A DNA stretch of 64,000 nucleotides from contig JAXGYZ010000007.1 in the NCBI GenBank assembly GCA_040772005.1, positions 1 to 64,000 on the forward strand, written 5' to 3'. A model generated the notes under the pieces. That model worked only from the letters and a program-made list of their open reading frames with translations, was not told the DNA's origin and ran no database searches. Shown here piece by piece: positions 24,772 to 34,199 of the stretch. Positions within the stretch are counted from its first letter, which is position 1, and the number at the start of each line of letters is the position of its first letter. The position numbers were made by a program, and so were the translations under genes. The DNA comes from MWBF01 sp040772005 (lineage in GTDB: Bacteria; Chloroflexota; Anaerolineae; CG2-30-64-16).

Positions 24772-25437
24772 TTACGCCGCGTCGCCGTCGAGGGAAATGA
24801 GGCCGAGGCGCAACGCCGTCGCTACCGCTTCCGTGCGGTTCTCCACGCCGAGCCGGCGGTATATGTCGGATAGTTCATTCTTGATGGTCTGCTCTGAGAG
24901 AAACATTCGTTGTGCGATGTCGCGGTTGCCCGCACCCTGTGCCAGGGCACGCAACATCTCCAGGTCGCGTGCAGAGAAGTGCTTCTCGCAGTCCCCGTTG
25001 TTCTGCGTCGCGAGCCGCCGGTACTCGGACAAGACCTGCATTGCGATGGGTGGAGCGATCACTGCGCCGCCGTTGGCTACGCAGCGGATCGCCTCGACCA
25101 GCTCGCTGACATGGGTATCCTTCATCAGATAGCCCCGTACGCCGGCCTGCAGGACGCGCGTCACCGTATCACGATCCGGTGAGCCGATGAGGGCGATGAT
25201 CCTGGCGTCCGGATTGTCGGTCAGGATCTGCTGCGCCACCTGCACGCCGCTCTGCATCGGCAGGTGCAAATCCAACAGGATGACATCCGGGTGTTTATCG
25301 CGCACCGCACGCATGGTCGACCCCAGATCCGATGCTTCATCGCAGACCAGCAAATCCGGTTCGCGCTCCAATACGGATCTCAGCCCGGCGCGAAACAGGG
25401 CGATGTCAGCCACCAGGAGAATGCGGATCGTCTCCAT
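24772..25437 (-). CDS. NarL/FixJ-type response regulator, orphan
   Basis: A 221-residue two-domain regulator. The receiver domain (1-120) has phospho-acceptor Asp56 in VILLDLHLP and Lys106 in GYLMKDTH. The usual acidic pair near residue 10 is only half present (LLVADIALF, one Asp where DD is normal), which could alter metal binding. The LuxR-type HTH (about 155-215) contains LEMLRALAQGAGNRDIAQRM and VENRTEAVATALRLGL. GAAGG precedes ATG 25437. No histidine kinase is in the window. It lies next to a broken MalT-like gene, and both point leftward. The 233-base gap up to that gene holds nothing recognisable. Confidence 0.9.
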   Translation of the reverse strand: METIRILLVADIALFRAGLRSVLEREPDLLVCDEASDLGSTMRAVRDKHPDVILLDLHLPMQSGVQVAQQILTDNPDARIIALIGSPDRDTVTRVLQAGVRGYLMKDTHVSELVEAIRCVANGGAVIAPPIAMQVLSEYRRLATQNNGDCEKHFSARDLEMLRALAQGAGNRDIAQRMFLSEQTIKNELSDIYRRLGVENRTEAVATALRLGLISLDGDAA

Positions 25438-25670
25438 CGTCGGCCTTCTGTCCTGGGAGTACTTGTTCAGGTCCGCCAGAAGCGACTCGTCTGCTCAACC
25501 CGGTCGCCCGACTGTGTGCCAGGCGTACTCGCGCGCAGCAAACTTTCGGTTGCGCCAACGGTACCAGGGCCATCTGCAGTGAGACTATCACGCAGTACGT
25601 TCGGATTCAACCCCTAAAGGATGTATCGTGGCAGTTTATTTTTCCTTGTGGCCGGCTGTCACCACGATTG

Positions 25671-28351
25671 CTATAGCAGGCCGAGTTTGCGCGCACGCGC
25701 CACGGCCTCGGTGCGATTGGCGGCGGCGAGCTTGCCGCTGATGTTGTGAATGTGCTTCTTGACGGTGCCCTCACTCAGCACCAGGTTCGTGGCGATGGCC
25801 CGGTTGGAGAGCCCCGCGGCCATCAGGCGCAGCACCTGGAGCTCGCGCAGACTCAGCGATGATGGTGCGGGTTCAGGCGGCGCACTTGCGGCGTGCTCGG
25901 AGATAGCCTGCAGAATCCTGCCCACGTATTCCGGTGCAGCGCCCTGGCGCGCGGCCTCCTTGAGCAGGGGCACGAGGGCGGGGCCTGCATCGACGAAGGT
26001 CCGGACGAACCGTTCGGATGCACCCCGGTGCAGCGCATCCTTGAGGAAGGTCAGGCCGGCCTGCTGACTCTCTGCGGTCACGGCCTGCCAGATACGCACC
26101 GCGATGGCGCCCCATTCCCAGCCGGCATCGGCGGCAGCAGTGTAGAGCGGGTGCAGCGCTTCGCAGGCGGCGCGGCGGTCGCCGCGGGCAAGCAGGAGCC
26201 GCGGCCCCACCAGGTTAAGGTGCCGATAGAACGGGTGTCCGCTCGCCTCCGGGCTCATTCGGGCAGCCCAGTGCTCTGCTTCGGCCAACGATGCGCCGGC
26301 CAGGGCAACCTCCACCCCGGTCGCAGCCACATGAGCCAAGAGACTGGCGGGCGATTCGGATGCCTTGAGCAACTGATCCACCTGATCTACAGCCTGTAGG
26401 GCCCCGCGCAGGTCGCCGCGCGCGGACCGGAGGCGCGCCAGTATCAGGTTCACGGACACGCGATACTCGGCGTCGCCGCTGGGTTCCGCAAGCGCCTGCC
26501 CCGCGCGCATGTGGCTTTCGGCCACGTCCAGATCGTTCCACTCATAGTTCAGATAGGCGAGATCGACATGGGCCAGGATCGTGACGGGAACGGGCAGGTT
26601 CTCGCCAACGACATCCTGGAACAGCGCGGCCGCAGCATGCAGTTCTCCGCGCATGGCCTTGCTCCGACCGAGAAAGGTCTGGGCAGTCAATCGCGCAAAG
26701 TCGTTGCCGTAGCGCCGTGCGGCAGTGGCCGCAGCCTCGAGGATTGGCTCGGCTTGATCTATGTGTCCGCCATACCAGTAAGCCAAGCCCAGGGTTACCC
26801 CCAGCACCGCTCGCAGGGCCTCTGCGGTTTCCGGCAACAAGGTCAGCGCACGGTGCGCCAACTCAGTCGACTGGCGCAGGTCGCCGCGAGCGCGTGCCAG
26901 GACTGATTCGGCGGCTGTTACTTCGCCCAAAAGGCTACGCGGATCGCCCCCAGGCTGCCCGTCTTCGCCGGCAGCCAGTTTCCGTGCTCTTGCCAGCCAT
27001 TGTTCAGCGGCGTCGAGTCGACCGGTGAGTAAGAGGAGCCAGGCATAGGCGAGGCAGAGCTGTGCGCTGGCCTGGATTATGTCGGAGGGTAGCGCAGCCA
27101 ACCAGCCCATCAGAGTCAGCAGCTCTCCGCGCTGCAACAGGGTCTCGCGCTCTAGGGCGATCAGACGGGCTGCCTGCGCCCAATCCTGGCTGGCGAGCGC
27201 ATGGTGGATGGCTTCGGCTGTGAATCCGTGGTCGGCATACCACCGGCTGGCCCGGCTATGCAGTATGTTGACCCTGTCGGCCAGCTCCCGTTGGAGGCAG
27301 CTTTGCAGCAGCTCAGCGAAAAGGTGATGGTAGCGATACCACTGCCTTTCGGTGTCCAGGGGAACGATGAAGAGGTTGGACCGGTCGAGGTGTTCCAGGA
27401 TTTCCTGGGCCGGCAGAGCGTGGGGTGCCTGCGCGGGTGTATCGCTGTCTTGGGGCAGCCAGCCATCCTGTCCCAACATGGCCTCGCACAGGGGCGCACA
27501 CATGCGATCAAGGATGGAGGTGTGGAGCAGGAAGCTATGCACCTGCGGCGACTGGCGGGCCAGTACTTCTTCAGTCAGGTAGTCCAGGATGAAGCGATTC
27601 GTGCCGGTCACGCTGGTAATGAGCCGGCGCATATCGCCCCCCCGCGTGATGAGAGCACGGCCAGTTGCAGCCCCGCGGCCCAGCCTTCCGAGCGGTCATG
27701 CAGCGCAGCGATCTCGGCGTGAGAGAGGCGCGCGGTCATGTTGCGCCGGAGAAACTCGGCCACTTCCTCGAAGGTGAAGCTGAGGTCGCCCTGGCGCACT
27801 TCGATCAGGACGGCGCGGGCGCGCAGGCGTGCAAGCGGCAAGGGCGGGTCCTCGCGCGTGACGATCACGATGTGCATGTGCGCCGGACGATGCTCGAGGA
27901 GGAAGCCGACCAGTGCATGGATGGCGGATAGGTGGATGACATGATAGTCGTCAAGCGCCAGGATCAAGGGTCGGGCGAAAGCTGCGAGATCGTTGACGAG
28001 AGTTGCGAGCAGCGATTCTACGGGCGTCGGCGGCGCGACGGTATCCAGCATGGCCTGCGCGGTGACCCCGATGCCAGGGTCCACATTCCGAAGGGCAGCC
28101 AGCAGGGCCGCGAGAAATCGTGCGGGATCATTGTCGCCTGCGTCGAGCGAAAGCCAGGCGGCAGGCGCGTCGACACTGCGGATATAATCTGCAACCAATG
28201 TGGTCTTGCCGAAGCCGGCGGGGGCGGAGACCAGCGTCGTGCCGGCGTGACTGCCCCGGGTGAGGAGTTCAAGGAGACGAGGGCGTGCTACAAACGTAAC
28301 TCCTCTGGAGGGGGGAGGCATGAGCTTCGTCGTCGCCACCACTATGTGCAT
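25671..28351 (-). pseudogene. LuxR/MalT-type ATP-dependent activator, split by a frameshift
   Basis: Two adjacent frames together make one large STAND-type regulator of about 890 residues. The N-terminal piece (28351-27608) has the P-loop SAPAGFGKTTLVADYI and the Walker-B-like LILALDDYHVI. It runs through GWAAGLQLAVLS and then stops. The C-terminal piece (27632-25671) continues with GTNRFILDYLTEEVL, TPR-like helices and a LuxR HTH (LSLREVQ-like LSLRELQVLRLMAAGLSNRA, then ANRTEAVARARKLGLL). The frames differ by one base at a G7 tract (27637-27643). Removing one G would restore the frame. This could be decay, phase variation or a sequencing error. GGAGAGG precedes ATG 28351. Confidence 0.85.
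27637..27643. repeat. Homopolymer tract (seven C on plus, seven G in the gene)
   Basis: The point where the MalT-like gene changes frame. Six G would give SRGGDMRRLI and an intact protein. Confidence 0.8.
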
Positions 28352-28514
28352 GTGGGCCTCTCCGTCAGTATCTACGAGTAGCCGGAGGAAGTGTCAACCC
28401 ACGCTTATCTTAGCACAAGTTATGCTTCCTGGCAATCCCCTTTATGTGACAGATTTTGCATATCGGGCTGATTTTGATGACAGTACATTCATTTTGTGGG
28501 ACGCGCGCGGACAT

Positions 28515-28546
28515 CCCTCCCGAACAGATGCGGCTGCTCGGGAGGG
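28515..28546 (-). terminator. Hairpin after the GH51 gene
   Basis: CCCTCCCGA (28515-28523) pairs with TCGGGAGGG (28538-28546), and a further CAG/CTG pairing lies inside. It begins about 20 bases past the GH51 stop codon in the direction of transcription. There is no long T-run. Confidence 0.5.
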
Positions 28547-28563
28547 GAGTGCAGGGCATCTGG

Positions 28564-30057
28564 CTATGCGGCCAGAATCGTCGTGAACGACAACGGCGGC
28601 AGGATGACGGTATACTTCCCGTCGGTGACCGGCCCGCCGGCGTGCTGCGATGGCACGATGCGGTCGGGCTGCTCGAAGGTGTTTTCGGCCTTGATATCGG
28701 TTCCGGTGAGCTGATGGATGGCTGTGACCTGTGCGGGCGGGGCATCCTGCCATACCAGCTCCGTGGTGATGGTCTCCGTCTGGCTCCGGTTCACAATGAA
28801 GACGGACTGCCGGCCCGTCTCCGGGTCGTGGCTGGCCGCGACATCGAGCAGCGGCATCGTGCCGAACTGCTTCGTCTCGTACTGCGGCGCTTTGACCAGC
28901 ACATCCAGCGAGTTGCCGCGCGCGTGGTTGCTGACCAGCATGAAGGGATAGTACGATGTGTGCTTGAGCAGCCCTTCGCGCGTCGTGTGCAGCCACGAGA
29001 TGATGTTGACGATCTGCGCCATGCAGGCAACCTTGACCACGTCGCACTTGCGCAGGAAGACGTTGAGCCACTGTGCCACCACCAGCGCGTCCTCCAGGTT
29101 GTAGCCCACCTCGGCCAGGTGCGGAGCCTCGGTCCAGCGGCCGTTCGTCTCCCCCGGATGCCACACCTGCCATTCGTCCCAGGACAGGTAGACGTTGTGC
29201 CGGCTGCGGTTTTTCGCCTTCACATACCGCAGCGTACCGGCCATCGTATCCACAAAATCCTCGAAGCGGCGGGCCAGCGCGAGGTAGCTCGGCGTGTCCT
29301 GGTCGTGGTGGTTGCTGACGTACATATGGATAGACAGGTAGTTGACGTGCTCCCAGCAGGTTTCGAGCGCGACGCGGTCCCATTCGGGGAAGGTCGGCAT
29401 CCTGTCATTCGAGGAGCCGCATAGCACCGTCTCGATGGCCGGGTCCTGCCAGCGCATCAGCTTGGCGGCCTCGCGGGCTTTGTTCGCATACTCGTGCATG
29501 TCGAGGTGGCCGATCTGCCAGGGGCCGTCCATCTCGTTGCCGAGACACCAGTACTTGACGCCGTACGGCTCGGGGCTGCCGTTGGCCGCGCGCAGGTCGG
29601 CGTAGTAGGTGCCCGCGGGTGCATTGCAGTATTCGACCAGCGCGGATGCGGAATCGATCGTGCCGGTGCCCAGGTTCACGCCGAGCATGGGGGCCGTGCC
29701 CACCTTGCGGCAGAAGGTCATGAACTCGTCGGTGCCGAACTGGTTGGTTTCAATGGAGAACCAGGCGAGGTCGCGGCGTCGCGGGCGCTTGTCCTTCGGC
29801 CCGATCCCGTCCAGCCAGTTGTAGCCGCTGAGGAAATTGCCGCCGGGGTAGCGGATCACGGTGTAGCCGAGCTCGCGCAGCGCGGCCATGACGTCGGTGC
29901 GCAGGCCGTCCTCGTCCGCGTGAGGCGACGCGGGATCGTAGATGCCCTCGTAAACGCAACGTCCCATATGCTCGGCAAAGCCGCCGAACAGCAGCGGCGA
30001 GATGGCCCCGACCGTACGGTGCGTGTCGAGATAGACTTGAGCGGACAATGCTGACAT
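28564..30057 (-). CDS. GH51 alpha-L-arabinofuranosidase
   Basis: A 497-residue cytoplasmic enzyme releasing L-arabinose from arabinoxylan or arabinan oligosaccharides. ATG 30057 is supported by AAAGGAG 6 bases upstream. Acid/base Glu175 lies in WCLGNEMDGPWQ and nucleophile Glu295 in LSWDEWQVW. These positions match well-studied GH51 enzymes almost exactly. The N-terminal signature is GGFAEHMGRCVYEGIYDP, and the C-terminus is the usual beta-sandwich (LPPLSFTTILAA). There is no signal peptide. The gene is divergent from the GH3 gene with a shared promoter region, so the two are likely co-regulated in hemicellulose use. Confidence 0.96.
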   Translation of the reverse strand: MSALSAQVYLDTHRTVGAISPLLFGGFAEHMGRCVYEGIYDPASPHADEDGLRTDVMAALRELGYTVIRYPGGNFLSGYNWLDGIGPKDKRPRRRDLAWFSIETNQFGTDEFMTFCRKVGTAPMLGVNLGTGTIDSASALVEYCNAPAGTYYADLRAANGSPEPYGVKYWCLGNEMDGPWQIGHLDMHEYANKAREAAKLMRWQDPAIETVLCGSSNDRMPTFPEWDRVALETCWEHVNYLSIHMYVSNHHDQDTPSYLALARRFEDFVDTMAGTLRYVKAKNRSRHNVYLSWDEWQVWHPGETNGRWTEAPHLAEVGYNLEDALVVAQWLNVFLRKCDVVKVACMAQIVNIISWLHTTREGLLKHTSYYPFMLVSNHARGNSLDVLVKAPQYETKQFGTMPLLDVAASHDPETGRQSVFIVNRSQTETITTELVWQDAPPAQVTAIHQLTGTDIKAENTFEQPDRIVPSQHAGGPVTDGKYTVILPPLSFTTILAA

Positions 30058-30107
30058 GGCCGACTCCTTTGTCAAGATAGCGGAAGGTTTTTCTAACTGC
30101 GTGGTAG

Positions 30108-30137
30108 GCATTATAATGCATGGACTCTTCCCATCAA
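30108..30137. promoter_or_regulatory. Divergent overlapping promoters on a palindromic -10
   Basis: GCATTATAATGC (30108-30119) is a perfect palindrome that contains TATAAT on both strands (plus 30112-30117, minus 30115-30110). On the minus strand TTGATG (30137-30132) lies 16 bases before it, giving a good promoter for the GH51 gene. A plus-strand -35 for the GH3 gene is weak. The palindrome could also be an operator. Confidence 0.5.
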
Positions 30138-30162
30138 ACACCTCATCAAGGAGACGCTTTCA

Positions 30163-32298
30163 ATGACTGAAGCCACAGCTCCCTACCTGAATCCTGACCT
30201 GCCCATCGAGCAGCGCGTGGATGACCTGATCGGCCGCATGACGTTGGCGGAGAAGCTGAGCCAGATGTGCAATGCCTGCCCGCCGATTCCCCGGCTGGGC
30301 ATCCCGGCCTATGATTATTGGAGCGAGGCCCTGCACGGCGTGGCCCGCAACGGCCGCGCCACCGTGTTCCCCCAGGCCATCGGCATGGCCGCGACATGGA
30401 ATCCTGACCTGGTGCGGCGAGTGGCATCGGCCATCGGCGACGAAGCGCGTGCCAAACATCACGAGGCGATGCGGCGCAACGGCGGGACGATGATCTACCA
30501 GGGCCTGACATTCTGGTCGCCCAACGTCAATATCTTCCGCGATCCCCGCTGGGGCCGCGGGCAGGAGACGTGGGGCGAAGACCCCGTGCTGACGGGCGAG
30601 ATGGGCTCCGCGTTCGTGCGGGGGCTGCAGGGTGATGACCCGCGCTATATGAAGGCGGCGGCGTGCGCCAAGCACTACGCGGTCCACAGCGGGCCGGAGA
30701 AGCTGCGCCACACCTTCGACGCGGTCGTCTCGCAGCGCGACCTGTACGGGACGTATCTCCCCGCGTTCCGCAAGCTGGTGGTGGACGCGCAGGTGGAGGC
30801 CGTCATGGGCGCGTACAACCGCATGAACGGCGAGGCGTGCTGCGCGAGCCAGACGTTGCTCGTGGACATCCTGCGCGGGGAGTGGGCCTTCCAGGGGCAT
30901 GTCGTGTCCGACTGCGGCGCGATCAACGACATCCACCAGGGGCACAAGCTCACCGCTGATGCGGCCGAAAGCTCCGCGCTGGCCGTCAAGGCCGGCTGCG
31001 ACAATGCCTGCATCTGCACGTACGAGCACCTGGGCGAGGCGCTGGAACGCGGGCTGCTGACCGAGGCGGACGTGGACCGCTCGTTGGCCCGCATGTATCG
31101 GACGCGCTTCAAGCTCGGCATGTTCGACCCGGCAGCGCGCGTGCCGTATGCAAACATTCCCATGAGCATCGTGGGGTGCGAGGAACACCTCAAGCTGGCG
31201 CAGGAGGCCGCAGTCCAGTCGGTTGTATTGCTGAAGAACCGGAATACCATCCTGCCCATCAAGCCGGATGCGAAGGTCATCACCGTCATCGGTCCGGCGG
31301 CGGCCAACCTCGATGTGCTGCTGGGCAACTACCACGGCATGAACACCGGCATGGTGACGCTGGTGGAGGGCATCGTCGCCCGCGCGCCGGAAGGCGTCAA
31401 GGTCGAGTACCGGCCCGGCTGCCAGTTTACGCAGCCGAACGCGACCGCGCACGACTGGTCGACGTACATGGCCGCGGGCAGCGACGTGACGATTGCCTGC
31501 GTGGGCCTGTCGCCGCTTATGGAAGGCGAAGAGGGCGACGCGATCATGACGCCGGCGAACGGCGACCGGACTGAAATCGAGCTGCCCGAGGCACAGGCTG
31601 CGTACGTCAAGAAGCTGTGTCTGGCCGGCGCGAAGGTCGTCCTGGTCATCACCGGCGGCGCGCCCGTTGCGCTGGGCGAGCTGGCGGACATGGTCGAGGG
31701 CGTCGTGTACGTCTGGTATCCGGGCCAGCTCGGCGGCGCGGCGGTGGCAAGCGTGCTGTTCGGTGACGTGGCGCCGTCGGGCAAGCTGCCGCTGACCTTC
31801 CCCAAGGCCACCGCGGACCTGCCGCCCTTCGAAGATTACAACATGGCCGACCGGACGTATCGCTTTGCGACGGTCGAGCCGCTCTATCCGTTCGGCTTCG
31901 GGCTCAGCTACACAACGTTCGCGTACGAGGGGCTGGCGCTGGATCGCGCGTCGATTCGCCGCGGCGAGAGCGTTACGGCTACGGTTACGCTCAGGAACAC
32001 GGGCGACCGGGCCGCAGATGAGGTCGTGCAACTCTACGTCGCGGACCTGGAGGCATCAGTGCCGGTCCCGCAGCATAGCCTGGCCGCGTTCCGCCGCATC
32101 CACCTCGCGCCGGGCGAGAGCGAACCGGTCACGTTCACGGTGACGCCGGACATGCTGGAACTGGTGAACGACGAGGGCGAGCGTGTGCTGGAGCCAGGTC
32201 GCTTCCGGCTGACCGCGGGCGGCAGCTCGCCGAGCGCGCGGGCGACCGCGCTGGGCGCGGCAGCACCTGCCGTTGCCGAACTGACCGTCACAGCCTGA
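30163..32298 (+). CDS. GH3 beta-glucosidase/beta-xylosidase
   Basis: A 711-residue GH3 enzyme with the three-part layout: a TIM barrel (YDYWSEALHGVARNG, WSPNVNIFRDPRWGRGQE), an alpha/beta sandwich (VVLLKNRNTILPI, GEEGDAI) and a C-terminal FN3-like domain (GFGLSYTTFAYEGL). The nucleophile is Asp250 in GHVVSDCGAINDI. The WSEALHG opening is typical of xylosidase/arabinosidase-like GH3 proteins, so beta-xylosidase is the favoured activity. AAGGAGA lies 8 bases upstream of ATG 30163. There is no signal peptide. It is divergent from the GH51 gene and followed by pentose-pathway genes. Confidence 0.93.
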   Translation: MTEATAPYLNPDLPIEQRVDDLIGRMTLAEKLSQMCNACPPIPRLGIPAYDYWSEALHGVARNGRATVFPQAIGMAATWNPDLVRRVASAIGDEARAKHHEAMRRNGGTMIYQGLTFWSPNVNIFRDPRWGRGQETWGEDPVLTGEMGSAFVRGLQGDDPRYMKAAACAKHYAVHSGPEKLRHTFDAVVSQRDLYGTYLPAFRKLVVDAQVEAVMGAYNRMNGEACCASQTLLVDILRGEWAFQGHVVSDCGAINDIHQGHKLTADAAESSALAVKAGCDNACICTYEHLGEALERGLLTEADVDRSLARMYRTRFKLGMFDPAARVPYANIPMSIVGCEEHLKLAQEAAVQSVVLLKNRNTILPIKPDAKVITVIGPAAANLDVLLGNYHGMNTGMVTLVEGIVARAPEGVKVEYRPGCQFTQPNATAHDWSTYMAAGSDVTIACVGLSPLMEGEEGDAIMTPANGDRTEIELPEAQAAYVKKLCLAGAKVVLVITGGAPVALGELADMVEGVVYVWYPGQLGGAAVASVLFGDVAPSGKLPLTFPKATADLPPFEDYNMADRTYRFATVEPLYPFGFGLSYTTFAYEGLALDRASIRRGESVTATVTLRNTGDRAADEVVQLYVADLEASVPVPQHSLAAFRRIHLAPGESEPVTFTVTPDMLELVNDEGERVLEPGRFRLTAGGSSPSARATALGAAAPAVAELTVTA

Positions 32299-32309
32299 CG
32301 ATCTCGCCA

Positions 32310-32348
32310 GCCTGCCTGGGAGCATGTACGCCGCGCTTCCAGGCAGGC
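32310..32348. terminator. Hairpin between GH3 and transketolase genes
   Basis: GCCTGCCTGG (32310-32319) pairs perfectly with CCAGGCAGGC (32339-32348), and four more inner pairs follow (GAGC/GCTT), leaving an 11-base loop. There is no T-run. It may limit read-through from the glycosidase gene to the central-metabolism genes. Confidence 0.55.
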
Positions 32349-32396
32349 CGCTCTCGACCCCTGGGTGCTTCCCACCATCATCGGAGACGCGGCCGC

Positions 32397-33239
32397 ATGA
32401 CGTTAACAACCGACCTGGAACTCAGGCTGAAATCCATCGAGTACCGGCAGACCATCCTGCGCATCATCACGCAGGCGCGCGCAGGTCACACGGGCGGCGA
32501 CCTGTCTGCCGTCGACATCCTCAACGTCCTGTACAACGACAGCCTCAACGTCAGCCCCGCCACGATGAGCCATCCTGACCGTGACCGCTTCGTGCAGAGC
32601 AAGGGGCACTGTGTCGAGGCGCTTTATACGGTACTGGCGGACCGCGGGTTCTTCCCGGCGGCGCAACTCGATACCTTCTGCCGCTGCGGCTCACCGTTCA
32701 TCGGCCACCCGACCCGCAGCGTGCCCGGCATTGAGCAGAACACCGGCGCGCTGGGTCACGGGCTGGCGGTCGCGGCGGGCATGGCGCTGGCCGGCAGGCT
32801 GGACGGCCGCGCATACCGCGTCTTCGTGCTCATGGGCGATGGCGAACTCGATGAGGGCTCGGTGTGGGAGGCTTCGTTGGCTGCCGTGCGTTACGGCCTC
32901 GACAACCTGACTGCCATCGTCGACCGCAACGGGCTGCAAATCACCGGGCCGACCGAGAAGGTCCTGCCGCTGGAGCCGCTGGCCGACAAGTTCCGGGCGT
33001 TCGGCTACGCCGTCGCGGACGTTGACGGCCACGACGTGCGCGCGTTGCGGGATGTGCTCCGTCGCGTGCCGCTCGAACCGGGCCGGCCGAGCCTCATTCT
33101 CGCGCACACGGTTAAGGGTAAGGGCGTGAGCTTCATCGAGCATGCCGCGAGCTGGCATCACCGGGTGCCCACCGATGCGGAGTACGCGGTAGCTCTGGCT
33201 GAGCTGGACCGGGCGCGGGACGAGCTGCAGGGGAGCTGA
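32397..33239 (+). CDS. Transketolase, N-terminal (TPP-binding) subunit
   Basis: A 280-residue half-transketolase. It has the thiamine-diphosphate motif GDGELDEGSVWEAS ending at VDRN (GDG..N), plus the active-site stretches QARAGHTGGDLSA, FVQSKGHCVEALY and TGALGHGLAVAAGMAL. The C-terminal half is encoded by the next gene, which starts 2 bases later, so the active site forms between the two subunits. Split transketolases are common in archaea, Chloroflexota and Firmicutes sugar loci. Its role here is probably to carry pentose 5-phosphates into glycolysis. GGAGA lies 11 bases upstream of the ATG. Confidence 0.93.
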   Translation: MTLTTDLELRLKSIEYRQTILRIITQARAGHTGGDLSAVDILNVLYNDSLNVSPATMSHPDRDRFVQSKGHCVEALYTVLADRGFFPAAQLDTFCRCGSPFIGHPTRSVPGIEQNTGALGHGLAVAAGMALAGRLDGRAYRVFVLMGDGELDEGSVWEASLAAVRYGLDNLTAIVDRNGLQITGPTEKVLPLEPLADKFRAFGYAVADVDGHDVRALRDVLRRVPLEPGRPSLILAHTVKGKGVSFIEHAASWHHRVPTDAEYAVALAELDRARDELQGS

Positions 33240-33240
33240 G

Positions 33241-34179
33241 ATGGAACTGGGGCGACCGAATCTGGAAGTCTTTGCCGAGACGCTGCTGGAACTTGCGCGG
33301 GAGGACCGCGATGTGCTGGTTGTGACCAGCGACTCACGCGGCTCCGGCAAGCTGGCTCCGTTCGCAGAGGCGCTGCCGGGACAACTCATCGAGGTCGGCA
33401 TCGCGGAGCAAAACGTGGTCGGCATCGCCGCGGGGTTGGCCTCCGCAGGGAAGCGTGTGTTTGCGGTCTCGCCGGCCTGCTTCCTGACGGCCCGCGCCTT
33501 CGAGCAGATCAAGGTGGATGTCGCCTATTCCGACCAGCCGGTGCGCGTCATCGGCATCAGCGCGGGCGTCAGCTATGGTGCGTTGGGCGCCACCCATCAC
33601 TCGCTGCACGACTTTGCCGCACTGCGCGCCGTGCACAACATCGCCGTGGTCGCGCCCGCAGATAACTTCGAGACGCGCGAGACCATCCGGGCCATCCACC
33701 GGGCGGACCATCCTATCTATGTGCGCCTCGGCAAGGCGCCGCAGCCGCACGTCCACCCGGCTGACACTCCCTTTGTCCTCGGCCAGGCAGCGCTCCTGCG
33801 AGAAGGCCGCGACCTGACCTTCATCGCATGCGGCGAGGTGGTCGCGCCCGCGGTCGCCGCCGCGGAATTGCTGGCCGCGGAGGGCATCGCCTGTCGCGTG
33901 CTGAGCATGCACACGCTCAAGCCGCTCGACGCTGCGGCTGTGCTGGCAGCCGCTGTAGAGACGCGGGCGATCATCACTGTCGAGGAACATAGCGTGTTCG
34001 GCGGGCTGGGCGAGGCGTGTGCGGCAGTGTTGATGCAGGCCGGCACGTTCGTGCCCTTTCGCATCGTCGGCTTCCCGGATGAGTACATGGTCACCGGATC
34101 GCAGGCCGACATCTTCCAGCACTACGGCATCTCGCCCGCAGGACTCGCGATAACGGCTCGCGCCCTGCTGTCCCGCTGA
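33241..34179 (+). CDS. Transketolase, C-terminal subunit
   Basis: A 312-residue partner of the preceding gene, with the pyrimidine-binding domain (LPGQLIEVGIAEQNVVGIAA, with the catalytic Glu in GIAEQN) and the transketolase C-terminal domain (TFIACGEVVAPAVAAAELL, ITVEEHSVFGGLG). The start is 1 base after the previous TGA, with GGGGAG as ribosome site inside the upstream gene. The pair is part of the plus-strand pentose operon. Confidence 0.93.
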   Translation: MELGRPNLEVFAETLLELAREDRDVLVVTSDSRGSGKLAPFAEALPGQLIEVGIAEQNVVGIAAGLASAGKRVFAVSPACFLTARAFEQIKVDVAYSDQPVRVIGISAGVSYGALGATHHSLHDFAALRAVHNIAVVAPADNFETRETIRAIHRADHPIYVRLGKAPQPHVHPADTPFVLGQAALLREGRDLTFIACGEVVAPAVAAAELLAAEGIACRVLSMHTLKPLDAAAVLAAAVETRAIITVEEHSVFGGLGEACAAVLMQAGTFVPFRIVGFPDEYMVTGSQADIFQHYGISPAGLAITARALLSR

Positions 34180-34199
34180 GGGCAAATTCTGGAGGCATC

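Noticed and set aside
30160..32031. Minus-strand frame of 623 codons opposite the GH3 gene
   Set aside because: Antisense shadow of a complete GH3 enzyme with intact catalytic motif.
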